Positions 43,859 through 51,950 of a DNA stretch of 64,000 nt are shown piece by piece. Each line of letters starts with the position of its first letter. Positions within the stretch are counted from its first letter, which is position 1. The position numbers were made by a program, and so were the translations under genes. Location: positions 214,819 to 278,818 of the forward strand of contig SVTH01000001.1 of the NCBI GenBank assembly GCA_015063885.1, in the 5' to 3' direction. This DNA is from Oscillospiraceae bacterium (GTDB taxonomy: Bacteria > Bacillota > Clostridia > Oscillospirales > CAG-382). The notes below the pieces were generated by a model, which did no database searches, was not told where the DNA came from, and saw nothing but the letters and a program-made list of their open reading frames with translations.

Positions 43859-43960
43859 ATGGCAGCTTATATTTCTGTAATGAATATGACTAACCGGCAG
43901 CTCTGGACTCCCGTCACCTATACGGGCACAGGCTTGTATTGTCGTACTCATTTTTCGTAA
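43859..43960 (+). CDS. 33-residue peptide, leader peptide or small protein
   Basis: A 33-codon reading frame (ATG 43859, TAA 43958-43960) with a Shine-Dalgarno AAAGGA nine bases upstream. The peptide begins MAAYISVMNMTNRQLWTPV and ends with GLYCRTHFS. It has one cysteine, no membrane helix and a basic C-terminus. It sits alone between a good promoter and a strong terminator, and the next gene is a SAM methyltransferase 180 bases on. This is the layout of a leader peptide that controls downstream genes by ribosome stalling and transcription attenuation. It could also be an independent small protein, or the RNA itself could be the product. I know of no match. Confidence 0.5.
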   Translation: MAAYISVMNMTNRQLWTPVTYTGTGLYCRTHFS

Positions 43961-43985
43961 GAAGCAGCCATTTGACACGATTTTG

Positions 43986-44028
43986 AGAAACGGTGCAAGT
44001 CGATGTATTTCGATCTGCACCGTTTTTT
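43986..44028 (+). terminator. terminator or attenuator after the 33-codon ORF
   Basis: AAACGGTGCA (43988-43997) pairs with TGCACCGTTT (44016-44025) with an inner TCGA helix, followed by a run of seven T. Confidence 0.9.
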
Positions 44029-44045
44029 TATTTCCCGTTCCCGCA

Positions 44046-44115
44046 GGGAGCCTCGCCTCCCCCCTTTGGGGAAGGTGGCACGGCGTATACGCCGTGACGG
44101 ATGAGGTTCCTATTA
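44046..44115. repeat. GGGAGCCTCGCC dispersed element, copy 1
   Basis: Starts GGGAGCCTCGCCTCCCC, contains CTTTGGGGAAGG and the small palindrome CGGCGTATACGCCG, and ends GGATGAGGTTCCTATTA, in the leader of the first methyltransferase gene. A diverged second copy stands at 45035-45101. Confidence 0.75.
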
Positions 44116-44140
44116 TCAACTCCCGCGAAAGGACACTACC

Positions 44141-44989
44141 ATGAAAACCATCGACACCACCGTGCTGGAAGGCTACAACGCCGGCATCGAACGGGACCGC
44201 CTGCGAACGGGTATGGGTCTCATTGAATTTGAACGCACCAAAGAGCTTCTCGCGGAATACCTCCCGAAGCCTCCCGCCGTGATCTACGATATCGGCGGCG
44301 GGTACGGAGAATACGCCTGGTGGCTTGCCTCCCTGGGCTACGAGGTGCATCTCTTCGACATTGCAAAGACCAATATCGCCATGAGCAAAGACCTGGCCAT
44401 AGAATACCCGGGCGCCGCCCTTGCCGCCGCCGAAGTCTCCGACGCAAGAGAGATTCCCCGCCCCGCGGGAACCGCCGACGCCATCCTCTTTATGGGACCT
44501 CTCTATTCTATTACGGAATACGGGGAACGGATCCTTGCCCTCAAGGAATGCCGCCGCCTCTTGAAGGATGGGGGAGTCCTCTTTACAGGTGCCATCACCC
44601 CTTACGGCGCCCTCATCGCCCGCATCACCCTCTACCGCGCCACGGAAAAGAAAAAGAGCCGAGAGCTGGACGACCCCGCCGTCCTTGCCATGATGGAACG
44701 AGCCTTGACAGACGGCTGTTACGAAAACCCGGAGCGTAAAATTTCCGCAGGCTTGGGCAGCTCCCATATGCACACCGCCAAAGCCTTGCGGGAGGAGCTT
44801 TCCGCAGGCGGCTTCCGCACCCTCTCCGTCCACGGCGTCATGGGCGGCGCCTGGCTGGCACCCAACCTCCACGCCCTAATGTCAGACCCCGCCACCAAAG
44901 AAACCTTAATGAAAACCGTCCGTATGCTGGACACCCACGAAGAGATCATAGGCCTCTCCGGCCACCTCTTGGCCATTTCCAAAAAGTAA
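44141..44989 (+). CDS. class I SAM-dependent methyltransferase A
   Basis: A 282-residue methyltransferase. Motif I is VIYDIGGGYGEYAWWLASLG near residue 47, the acidic motif II is EVHLFDIAK near 70, and motif IV/V regions are AILFMGPLYSITEYGERI and RRLLKDGGVLFTGAI. The C-terminal third (SSHMHTAKALREELSAGGF, HEEIIGLSGHLLAISK) likely forms the substrate cap. The substrate is unknown; similar enzymes are common near small-molecule modification genes in Clostridia. Its leader holds a dispersed repeat, and a 33-codon ORF with a terminator lies further upstream. It shares fold and C-terminal style (IGLSxHxL) with the next methyltransferase. Confidence 0.85.
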   Translation: MKTIDTTVLEGYNAGIERDRLRTGMGLIEFERTKELLAEYLPKPPAVIYDIGGGYGEYAWWLASLGYEVHLFDIAKTNIAMSKDLAIEYPGAALAAAEVSDAREIPRPAGTADAILFMGPLYSITEYGERILALKECRRLLKDGGVLFTGAITPYGALIARITLYRATEKKKSRELDDPAVLAMMERALTDGCYENPERKISAGLGSSHMHTAKALREELSAGGFRTLSVHGVMGGAWLAPNLHALMSDPATKETLMKTVRMLDTHEEIIGLSGHLLAISKK

Positions 44990-45034
44990 TTTTGCCCCGC
45001 CCCACAGGGGCATTCAATCATTTTTGCTCCCAAA

Positions 45035-45101
45035 GGGAGCCTCGCCTTCCCCTTTGGGGAAGGGGGACCGGCGCTTGCACCGGTGGATGAGGTTCCTATT
45101 A
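45035..45101. repeat. GGGAGCCTCGCC dispersed element, copy 2
   Basis: Homologous to 44046-44115: GGGAGCCTCGCCTTCCCC, CTTTGGGGAAGG, the small palindrome CCGGCGCTTGCACCGG, and GGATGAGGTTCCTATTA. It lies in the leader of the second methyltransferase gene. Confidence 0.75.
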
Positions 45102-45120
45102 AAAGAAAGGATAACACCCC

Positions 45121-45915
45121 ATGGAAACCAGAGACTACCTGAATACCTTCTACCAAAACATAGACGAGGACAGCCGCCTCACCACCCGATACGGCATGGT
45201 AGAATACCTCACCACCATGCGCTATATCCAAAAATACCTCCAACCCAATTCCCGCATCCTGGAGATCGGCGCCGCCACGGGCAGATACAGCCACGCCTTG
45301 GCAAGGGAAGGCTACCAAGTGGACGCCGTAGAACTCTTGGAGCACAACATCGAGATCTTCCGCCGCAACACCCTCCCCGAAGAACCCGTCACCATCACCC
45401 AAGGCAACGCCATGGATCTTTCCGCCTTCCCGGATAACGCCTACGACCTCACCCTCCTCCTGGGCCCCATGTACCACCTGTTCACCGAGGAAGACAAACT
45501 GCAAGCCCTCTCGGAGGCCATTCGGGTTACCAAGCCCGGGGGCGTGATCTTCGCCGCCTATTGCATGGCAGACCCCACCGTCCTCACCTACGGCTTCATC
45601 CGCGGGGAGATCCATAACATCATGGAAAAATGCATGGTGGATCCCACCACCTTCAAAGCCTTCTCCCACCCCTGGGATATCTTCGAGCTCCACCGCAAAG
45701 AGGACATCGACGCCCTGCGCAACCGCTTTCCCGTCACCCGGCTCCACTTCGTCGCCTCCGACGGCTACGCCCAGCATATGCGCCAAACCATGGAAGCCAT
45801 GAACGACGAAACCTTCCAACTCTACCTGAATTACCACTTCGCCACCTGCGAACGCCCCGACATGATCGGCCTCTCCCACCATACTTTAGACATTTTCAGA
45901 AAGGACTCCCCATGA
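45121..45915 (+). CDS. class I SAM-dependent methyltransferase B
   Basis: A 264-residue methyltransferase with motif I RILEIGAATGRYSHALAREG near residue 44, motif II VDAVELLEHN, and motif IV AYDLTLLLGPMYHLFTEEDK near 115. The following helix and strand LSEAIRVTKPGGVIFAAYC are typical. The C-terminal cap carries MIGLSHHTLDIFRK. It resembles the upstream methyltransferase in layout but not closely in sequence, so the pair may be old paralogues. Its stop overlaps the ATG of the MTA/SAH nucleosidase gene by 4 bases, which ties methylation to removal of S-adenosylhomocysteine. Confidence 0.87.
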   Translation: METRDYLNTFYQNIDEDSRLTTRYGMVEYLTTMRYIQKYLQPNSRILEIGAATGRYSHALAREGYQVDAVELLEHNIEIFRRNTLPEEPVTITQGNAMDLSAFPDNAYDLTLLLGPMYHLFTEEDKLQALSEAIRVTKPGGVIFAAYCMADPTVLTYGFIRGEIHNIMEKCMVDPTTFKAFSHPWDIFELHRKEDIDALRNRFPVTRLHFVASDGYAQHMRQTMEAMNDETFQLYLNYHFATCERPDMIGLSHHTLDIFRKDSP

Positions 45916-46598
45916 AAATCGGAATTATTTGCGCCAGCGACAGAGAGCTTGCTCCCTTTGGCAGGTTGATCGAAGACAGAAAATATTCCAAAACAGCCCT
46001 TTTGACCGTCTGCGAGGGAACCATCGCAGAGGTTCCCGTGGCGGCTCTGTATAGCGGTGTCTGCAAAGTAAACGCAGCAATTGCCGCAATGACGTTGATC
46101 CATGCCTACGAATGCGATACGATCATCAACTCCGGCACGGCAGGCGGACTTGATTCACACCTTAAAATATTCAGCACTGTGGTTGCCACGGAAGCGGAGT
46201 ATCACGACGTAGCACCTGAGATCCTCACGGAATTTCATCCTTGGAAAGACACTTCCGCCTTTCGCTCCGGCGATACACTTTTGCAAGCGGCGCGTAAGGT
46301 TGCCAAGGCTCGAAAAAACGTATTCTTCGGGAAAATGGCAACGGGGGAGCAGTTCGTAGACGGCTCTTTGCGGGATAAGATCAAGGAAAAAATGTCTCCC
46401 TTGACGGTAGATATGGAAACCGCGGCGATTGCCCACGTCTGCTACGCAACGGGCGTGCCGTTCCTTGCTGTCAGAACGTTAACCGATCACGCAGACGGCG
46501 GTGCCGAAGGAGATTTTCAAAAGAACTGTGAAGAAGCATCACGCCTGTCGGCAGAATTCGTTTCGGCTGTTATCGCAGAGTTAGGAGTAACGCCATGA
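45912..46598 (+). CDS. mtnN: 5'-methylthioadenosine/S-adenosylhomocysteine nucleosidase
   Basis: A 228-residue nucleosidase that cleaves adenine from methylthioadenosine and S-adenosylhomocysteine. MKIGIICASDRELAPF starts the family fold, INSGTAGGLDSHLKI near 77 holds the base-binding site, and VDMETAAIAHVCYATGVPFLAVRTLTDHAD contains the conserved Glu of VDME and the catalytic Asp near residue 197. It begins inside the preceding methyltransferase stop (ATGA), so it is translationally coupled and likely clears the methylation by-product. Its own stop overlaps the GNAT gene by 4 bases. It uses somewhat more A/T-ending codons than its neighbours. Confidence 0.93.
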   Translation: MKIGIICASDRELAPFGRLIEDRKYSKTALLTVCEGTIAEVPVAALYSGVCKVNAAIAAMTLIHAYECDTIINSGTAGGLDSHLKIFSTVVATEAEYHDVAPEILTEFHPWKDTSAFRSGDTLLQAARKVAKARKNVFFGKMATGEQFVDGSLRDKIKEKMSPLTVDMETAAIAHVCYATGVPFLAVRTLTDHADGGAEGDFQKNCEEASRLSAEFVSAVIAELGVTP

Positions 46599-47608
46599 AC
46601 CCCGTCGCCATCCGTCCAACGGTTCCTGCTGAAGCGGAGCTGCTGGCAACCATCCAAAAAGCCGCCTTTCGGCCTCTGTACGAGTGTTTCCATGACGAAC
46701 GAAATCCCTTTCTTCGGGGTGCGGAGGATATTCTTTGCAGACTGAACAAATCTAACCGCTGCTTTACCATCCTGTACGGCGACACTATCGTAGGCGGCAT
46801 TTTCTACCGCTTGCAAGGGAACCGAGGCCCAAACGTCCCCCTTGCCGAAGACGAGTATTATTTGTCCCGCATCTATATCCATCCTGCTTATCAAAACAAA
46901 GGCATTGCCTCCCAAGCCATCCTTTTGTGCGAAAAAGAATTTCCCGACGCCAACACCTATTACGTGGACTTTCCCGCCGACCTCCCCATGAACCGCAAAT
47001 GCTACGAAAAAGCAGGATATCAGGACACGGGAGATGTTTTTGCAGAACCAGGCTCCCCGTCTCTGGTGTCCTTTCGCAAGACCGTCGCGGAGCACTCTTC
47101 TCCAAAAACCGTCAAGCACCCCCTTGTTTACCCCGTAGACCCCGCCGACCTCCCCGCCTGCCTTTCCGTGATCCGGGAGAGCTTTCGAACCGTGGCGGAG
47201 GACTTCGGCTTAACTCCGGAAAATTGCCCTAAGCACACCGCCTTTTTGCCCCTGTACTACTTGGAGACCCAAATGGATTGGGGCTGGCACCTCTACGCCC
47301 TCTATGCGGGGAAGAAGATCATCGGCTATATGTCCCTGTCAAAAGAAGGGGATGCCACCTACGAGCTCCATAATCTCGCCGTCCTCCCCGCATACCGCCA
47401 CAACGGCTTCGGAGCCCTCCTCCTGAACCACGCAAAAGAAACCGTCCGTTCCCTTGGCGGCACCACCATCCAAATCGGCATCATCGAGGAAAGCACCCTG
47501 CTGAAAAATTGGTATATCGCCAACGGCTTTACCCCAACCGGCACGAAGAAATACCCCCACCTGCCCTTTACAAGCGGCTATTTGGAATGGAAAGGAGCCC
47601 TAACATGA
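46595..47608 (+). CDS. tandem GNAT N-acetyltransferase
   Basis: A 337-residue protein with two GNAT acetyl-CoA-binding domains. The first (about 1-160) has ILYGDTIVGGIFYRL, YYLSRIYIHPAYQNKGIASQAI and NRKCYEKAGYQDTGD. The second (about 175-335) has LHNLAVLPAYRHNGFGALLLNHA with the RxxGxG-like acetyl-CoA loop (RHNGFGA) and LKNWYIANGFTPTGTKKY. The first loop, QNKGIAS, is also intact, so both domains could be active. Tandem GNAT proteins often modify small molecules or antibiotics, but no substrate can be read here. The gene overlaps mtnN and the Nudix gene by 4 bases each. Confidence 0.88.
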   Translation: MNPVAIRPTVPAEAELLATIQKAAFRPLYECFHDERNPFLRGAEDILCRLNKSNRCFTILYGDTIVGGIFYRLQGNRGPNVPLAEDEYYLSRIYIHPAYQNKGIASQAILLCEKEFPDANTYYVDFPADLPMNRKCYEKAGYQDTGDVFAEPGSPSLVSFRKTVAEHSSPKTVKHPLVYPVDPADLPACLSVIRESFRTVAEDFGLTPENCPKHTAFLPLYYLETQMDWGWHLYALYAGKKIIGYMSLSKEGDATYELHNLAVLPAYRHNGFGALLLNHAKETVRSLGGTTIQIGIIEESTLLKNWYIANGFTPTGTKKYPHLPFTSGYLEWKGALT

Positions 47609-48060
47609 AAAACAGCTTTTTCACCGTCTGCGGTGTGGTTGAGATCAAAAACAAAATTCTTCTTGTACGGCATACCTACGGAACCGCCAAAGACAGACTC
47701 CTTGTCCCCGGCGGCCACGTGGAAGAAGGAGAGCTCCCCACCACGGCATTGGAAAGAGAAATTTACGAAGAAACCGGCGTTACCGTAAAAGCAAGCGCTC
47801 TATTATCCGTGCAGTTCAAGCTCCACCAATGGTGCCCCGTCTTTATCTGCGAGTATCTCTCGGGCACCCCCACGTCCGATCACTACGAGAATAGCGAGGT
47901 TCTTTTGCTTCCTGCCGAGGAAGCCATAGCCCGCCCCGACCTCACCAACATGACCGGAGAGATCTTAAAACTCTACAAAGAAAAGCAACACAGCGCCCTA
48001 ACAAAACAAAGCTACCTCCCTAAAAATACCACCGAAGCCGATTACGCATTGTTCGGCTAA
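47605..48060 (+). CDS. Nudix hydrolase
   Basis: A 151-residue Nudix hydrolase. The box covers residues 37-59 (GHVEEGELPTTALEREIYEE then TGV) and fits the GX5EX7REUXEEXGU pattern. Nudix enzymes hydrolyse nucleoside diphosphates linked to another moiety. The start at 47605 overlaps the preceding stop (ATGA) and follows AAAGGAG. It is the last gene of the tightly coupled methyltransferase-nucleosidase-GNAT-Nudix run. A substrate cannot be read from the sequence; a housecleaning or resistance role are both possible. Confidence 0.92.
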   Translation: MKNSFFTVCGVVEIKNKILLVRHTYGTAKDRLLVPGGHVEEGELPTTALEREIYEETGVTVKASALLSVQFKLHQWCPVFICEYLSGTPTSDHYENSEVLLLPAEEAIARPDLTNMTGEILKLYKEKQHSALTKQSYLPKNTTEADYALFG

Positions 48061-48180
48061 GGACGATCAAGAACAACGCGTCCATCTATGTTCACCTACA
48101 CTTTTTGCGTGCTCGTAGGGGCTGACGTCCTCCGGCAGCCCGTCTCTGCCCAACCCATTTATTTAGAAAGGAATCCCTCC

Positions 48181-48765
48181 ATGAACAAGCATCTCGTCCT
48201 CATCCTCGGCCCCCACGCCGTGGGAAAAATGACCGTAGGCCAGGAGCTTTCCAAAATAACGCCCCTGCGCCTGTTCCACAACCATATGTCCATCGAGCTC
48301 GCCCGTAAGCTCTTCGCCCACAACGAGCCGGAATTCCGTCTCCTCAACGATTCCATCCGCCAAACGGTGTTCCGCCTGTTCGCCAAAGGAGACTTCCCGG
48401 GGCTGATCTTCACCTATATGTGCGACTTTGACCAACCCGCCGAATTCGACTACCTGCAGAATCTCATCCGCCTCTTCCGGGGAGAGGGCGCAGAATGCCA
48501 CGTAGTGGAGCTTACCGCCGACTTCGACGTACGCCTGCAAAGAAACAAAACGGAAAACCGCCTCTACCATAAGGAATCCAAACGAGACCTCGCCTGGAGC
48601 GAGCAGGAAATGCGTCATACCTCCTCCACCCACCGCCTCAATTCCTACGACGGGGAAGACCTCCCCTTCGAAGGCTACCTGAAGATCGACAATACCCACC
48701 TTTCCCCCGATGCTGTTGCCCTACAGATCAAAACCCACTTCCACCTTCCCGGCAAAGAGGCGTAA
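48181..48765 (+). CDS. P-loop kinase-like AAA-family protein
   Basis: A 194-residue protein with Walker A GPHAVGKM at residues 10-17 and a shikimate-kinase/CPT-like general layout. A family-typical HNHMSIELARKLFAHNEPEF segment lies near residue 31. VVELTADFDVRLQRNKTENRLYHKESK near residue 105-130 resembles an LID region with basic residues. The ATG at 48181 follows AAAGGAA; a longer upstream frame has no support. It follows the Nudix gene by 120 bases. These proteins are often annotated as AAA ATPase or shikimate kinase; a small-molecule kinase is the likely activity. Confidence 0.75.
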   Translation: MNKHLVLILGPHAVGKMTVGQELSKITPLRLFHNHMSIELARKLFAHNEPEFRLLNDSIRQTVFRLFAKGDFPGLIFTYMCDFDQPAEFDYLQNLIRLFRGEGAECHVVELTADFDVRLQRNKTENRLYHKESKRDLAWSEQEMRHTSSTHRLNSYDGEDLPFEGYLKIDNTHLSPDAVALQIKTHFHLPGKEA

Positions 48766-48773
48766 TTCTGTTT

Positions 48774-48840
48774 TTTGAAATGCTTTTGGGGGTTCAAGGG
48801 GCGCTTTTCCAAAAAGCGTCCCTTGCGTTCCCATCCCCAA
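48774..48840. repeat. dispersed palindromic element, copy 3 (partial)
   Basis: TTTTTTGAAATGCTTTTGGGG, then a hairpin AAGGGGCGCTTTT/AAAAGCGTCCCTT, then GCGTTCCCATCCCC. It shares the right part of the element at 8802-8890 and lacks a clean first hairpin. Confidence 0.55.
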
Positions 48841-48844
48841 CAAA

Positions 48845-48873
48845 AAACGCCCCGCTTTTTTTGCGGGGCGTTT
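48845..48873. terminator. bidirectional terminator after prs
   Basis: AAACGCCCCGC pairs with GCGGGGCGTTT around a run of seven T; serves prs on the minus strand and the kinase gene on the plus strand. Confidence 0.92.
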
Positions 48874-48886
48874 CGCCATATAAAAC

Positions 48887-49990
48887 TCAGTTGTGCTTCA
48901 TCAACCGTCTGATACGGGAGGTGCATTCCAGCAGAGGAGAGATGGACTCGTCGCTGTTGAGGGTGTTGGTGATCTTTGCAACGAACTTGGAAAGATCCGC
49001 ACAAACCAGCCAGGGACGGGTGAGATACTCCTCGGGAACGTAGGAAAGGTTGGTGGTGTAAAGACGAGTCAGCTTGCCTTCCTCGTACATCTTGTCAAAC
49101 TTCTCCACGCCTTCGGTAAAGAACGCAAAGGTAGCAGCCGCGTAGATCTGAGTAGCGTTGCGCTTGTAAGCCTCGTTCACAACCTCGATGATGGACTGAC
49201 CGGAAGCGATCATATCGTCAATGATCAAAACCTTCTTGCCGTCCAGAGGACCGCCGATATACTCGTGCTGAACGATGGGGTTCTTGCCGTTGACGATGCG
49301 GGAGTGGTCGCGGCGCTTGTAGAACATACCTACGTCAAGACCAAGAACGTTTGCGTAATAAATAGCACGCTCCATGGCGCCGTTGTCGGGGCTGATAACG
49401 GTCATGTTATCCTTCAGAATGTCGTCGCCCTCGTTGGCGATGAAGTTCTTCAGAATGGAGTAGGTGGGCAGAACGTTTTCAAAGGAAGTGCCGGGAATCG
49501 CATTGTGAATGGTGGGATCGTGAGCATCGAAGGTGATGATGGTGTCAACACCCAGATTTCTCAGCTCCTCCAAAGCCATAGCGCAGTCCAGGGACTCTCT
49601 GCCCTTTCTGCGGTGCTGTCTGGAGGCGTAAAGCAAAGGCATGATCAAAGTGATACGGCTTGCTTTGCCGCCGATGGCGGAGATCACTCGCTTGATGTCC
49701 TGGAAGTGCTCGTCCGGACCCATGCGGTTCTCGTAACCGAACATCTTGTAAGTGCAGTGATAGTTGCCTACGTCGGTGAGGATGTAAAGATCCTTACCGC
49801 GGACGGAGTCAAGAATACGAACCTTACCCTCGCCGTTGTTGAACCGAACCTCTTCGGTGGGGATGATGTAGCTGGGGGAATTGGGATCCTCGCCGCGGAT
49901 CTCCTTGATCCAAGCATCGACCTTTTCGCCCAACTCCTTGCAGTTGTTCATAACGATCAGACCGAGACTGCCGTTGCTTCCGATTGACAT
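48887..49990 (-). CDS. prs: ribose-phosphate pyrophosphokinase
   Basis: PRPP synthetase transfers pyrophosphate from ATP to ribose 5-phosphate for nucleotide, His and Trp synthesis. The 367-residue protein is longer than the usual 310-320. The PRPP-binding loop KKVLIIDDMIASGQSI is near residue 252, the catalytic flap region is MPLLYASRQHRRKGRESLDC near 115-135, and TFDAHDPTIHN follows. The extra length lies in an N-terminal extension and near the C-terminus, as in some clostridial orthologues. I use the ATG at 49990 behind AAGGAG; a TTG two codons earlier is less well placed. Divergent from recA. Confidence 0.93.
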   Translation of the reverse strand: MSIGSNGSLGLIVMNNCKELGEKVDAWIKEIRGEDPNSPSYIIPTEEVRFNNGEGKVRILDSVRGKDLYILTDVGNYHCTYKMFGYENRMGPDEHFQDIKRVISAIGGKASRITLIMPLLYASRQHRRKGRESLDCAMALEELRNLGVDTIITFDAHDPTIHNAIPGTSFENVLPTYSILKNFIANEGDDILKDNMTVISPDNGAMERAIYYANVLGLDVGMFYKRRDHSRIVNGKNPIVQHEYIGGPLDGKKVLIIDDMIASGQSIIEVVNEAYKRNATQIYAAATFAFFTEGVEKFDKMYEEGKLTRLYTTNLSYVPEEYLTRPWLVCADLSKFVAKITNTLNSDESISPLLECTSRIRRLMKHN

Positions 49991-50177
49991 TTGCAATTCT
50001 CCTTATCATATACAATTCTGTGATGCATATAAATTTTACAACAGATTTTCCAATTTGTATATAGGTTTATTTAACAAATTATCGCTCCTTTTTTTACATA
50101 AAATCACATATTTTTTCCTAAAGCGAAAAAAACTTTGTTTTTTTACACCTCCGTTCCATTTATTTTCAAAAATAGAA

Positions 50178-50206
50178 TTGACTTTTCCTTCAAAATATGG
50201 TAATCT
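50178..50206 (+). promoter_or_regulatory. sigma-A promoter of recA
   Basis: TTGACT at 50178-50183 and TAATCT at 50201-50206, 17-base spacing. Confidence 0.75.
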
Positions 50207-50212
50207 ATCTTA

Positions 50213-50224
50213 GAACATCGGTTC
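50213..50224. promoter_or_regulatory. SOS box (LexA operator) at recA
   Basis: GAACATCGGTTC is a perfect GAAC-N4-GTTC, the Gram-positive LexA box, placed over the expected recA transcription start. Confidence 0.9.
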
Positions 50225-50255
50225 GCAAACAAATTCGCTTTGAGAGGATATTGAT

Positions 50256-51314
50256 ATGGCTACGAAGGATTTGAAAGACAGCAAAGCGGCAGCGTTGGAA
50301 ACTGCCATCGCCCAGATCGAAAAGCAGTGCGGCAAGGGCTCCATCATGCGCCTTGGGGACAATACCCGCATGGGCGTTACCGGGGTCACCACAGGCTCCA
50401 TTTCTTTGGATATCGCCCTCGGCATCGGCGGCGTCCCCAGAGGACGTATCATCGAGATCTACGGGCCCGAGTCTTCCGGTAAGACTACCATCGCTTTGCA
50501 TATCGTAGCCGAAGTACAGAAGCTTGGTGGCGAGGCCGCCTTCATCGACGCAGAGCACGCCCTGGATCCCGTCTATGCCAAAGCATTGGGCGTGGATATC
50601 GATAAGCTTCTGGTCTCCCAGCCCGACGACGGCGAACAGGCTCTTGAGATCACCGAGGCCCTGGTCCGTTCCGGCGCCATCGAGGTAGTGGTCATCGACT
50701 CCGTTGCCGCCCTGGTTCCCCGTAACGAGCTGGATGGCGACATGGGTGCCTCCCACGTTGGCCTCCACGCCCGCCTTATGTCCCAGGCGCTCCGTAAGCT
50801 TTCCGGCGCTATCTCCAAGTCCAACTGTATCGTGGTGTTCATCAACCAGCTCCGCGAGAAGGTGGGCATCGTCTACGGCAATCCCGAGGTAACCACCGGC
50901 GGCCGTGCCTTGAAGTTCTACGCCTCCGTCCGTATCGACGTGCGCAAGACCGCACAGCTGGGCACCGGCGAGGATATCTACGGCAACCACGTCCGCTGTA
51001 AGGTGGTCAAGAACAAGGTGGCACCTCCCTTCAAGTCCGCCGAGTTTGACATCATCTACGGCCAGGGCATTTCCAAGGAGAGCGAGATCATCGAGCTGGG
51101 CGTCAAGTGCGGCGTCCTGGAAAAGAGCGGCGGCTGGCTGTCCTACAACGGGGAGAAGCTGGGCAACGGCAAGGACCGTGTCCGCGGTATCCTTTGCGAG
51201 AATCCCTCCCTCTGCGCCGAGCTGGAGGCCAAGATCAAGGAGTGTTACGTAAAGAAGCCCGAGGGCTTTGAAGAATCCGAATCCGAGCTGTCTTTCTCCG
51301 ACGAGCTGGAATAA
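50256..51314 (+). CDS. recA: recombinase RecA
   Basis: The 352-residue DNA strand-exchange and SOS co-protease. Walker A GPESSGKT is at residues 70-77. [30 protein letters not shown] (Walker B) and the signature [13 protein letters not shown] with [12 protein letters not shown] are intact, and the acidic C-terminal tail is present. No intein. RBS GAGAGGA. LexA box and promoter lie upstream, and recX follows after 6 bases. The lexA gene is 4.5 kb downstream, so both key SOS genes are in this window. Confidence 0.99.
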   Translation: MATKDLKDSKAAALETAIAQIEKQCGKGSIMRLGDNTRMGVTGVTTGSISLDIALGIGGVPRGRIIEIYGPESSGKTTIALHIVAEVQKLGGEAAFIDAEHALDPVYAKALGVDIDKLLVSQPDDGEQALEITEALVRSGAIEVVVIDSVAALVPRNELDGDMGASHVGLHARLMSQALRKLSGAISKSNCIVVFINQLREKVGIVYGNPEVTTGGRALKFYASVRIDVRKTAQLGTGEDIYGNHVRCKVVKNKVAPPFKSAEFDIIYGQGISKESEIIELGVKCGVLEKSGGWLSYNGEKLGNGKDRVRGILCENPSLCAELEAKIKECYVKKPEGFEESESELSFSDELE

Positions 51315-51320
51315 ATTCCC

Positions 51321-51932
51321 ATGTTCGTCTTGGAAAAGCTCCTCGTTGACGAGGAGCGCAAGGAAGCCGCCGTCCATTGTGCCGGGAGCCGCTTCCGCAT
51401 CACGCTGTACGATTGCAACCGCTTGGGGTTGGAGCAGGGGATGGATGTCTCCGACGAGCTTTTGGAGGAGCTGCAAGCCGCAGAAGCCCGTCTGTCCTGC
51501 ATCCAGAAGGCCTTCTCCCACCTGGCCTACGGCGACCTTTCCAAAAAGCGCCTGTACGAAAAGCTCCGCCGCAATTTCGAAGCCCCTCTGTGCAGAGAGA
51601 CCGTGGATCTTTTCGAGGAACGGGGATATCTCAACGACCTGCGTCTGGCAGAGCGCTATGCGGATAACTATTATTCCCTCCGTTCCTACGGCCCCATGCG
51701 GATCAAGCAGGAGCTTTACGGAAAAGGCTTCACCCCCGAGGTGATCGATACCGTTTTGGAGCCCTACCGCTCCATGGACCATCGGGAAAAGATCACGGAG
51801 CTCCTGGAGCAGAAATTCCGGGGCGCCTCCTTGGCGGATCCCGCCGCAAAGAAAAAAGCCGCCGCTTGGCTGAACCGCCAGGGGTACGGCTGGTCGGAGG
51901 TCTCCGACGTACTCAACGATTATCAATATTAA
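51321..51932 (+). CDS. recX: regulatory protein RecX
   Basis: A 203-residue RecX, which caps RecA filaments and limits recombination. The basic three-helix repeats are visible: KAFSHLAYGDLSKKRLYEKL near 68, LFEERGYLNDLRLAERYADN near 95 and GPMRIKQELYGKGF near 122. KKKAAAWLNRQGYGWSEVSDVL closes the protein. It starts 6 bases after the recA stop, so the two genes are co-transcribed under the same SOS control. The N-terminal 60 residues form a YhbY-unrelated extension typical of longer clostridial RecX. Confidence 0.93.
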   Translation: MFVLEKLLVDEERKEAAVHCAGSRFRITLYDCNRLGLEQGMDVSDELLEELQAAEARLSCIQKAFSHLAYGDLSKKRLYEKLRRNFEAPLCRETVDLFEERGYLNDLRLAERYADNYYSLRSYGPMRIKQELYGKGFTPEVIDTVLEPYRSMDHREKITELLEQKFRGASLADPAAKKKAAAWLNRQGYGWSEVSDVLNDYQY

Positions 51933-51950
51933 CACAGGAATAAAAAAGCT

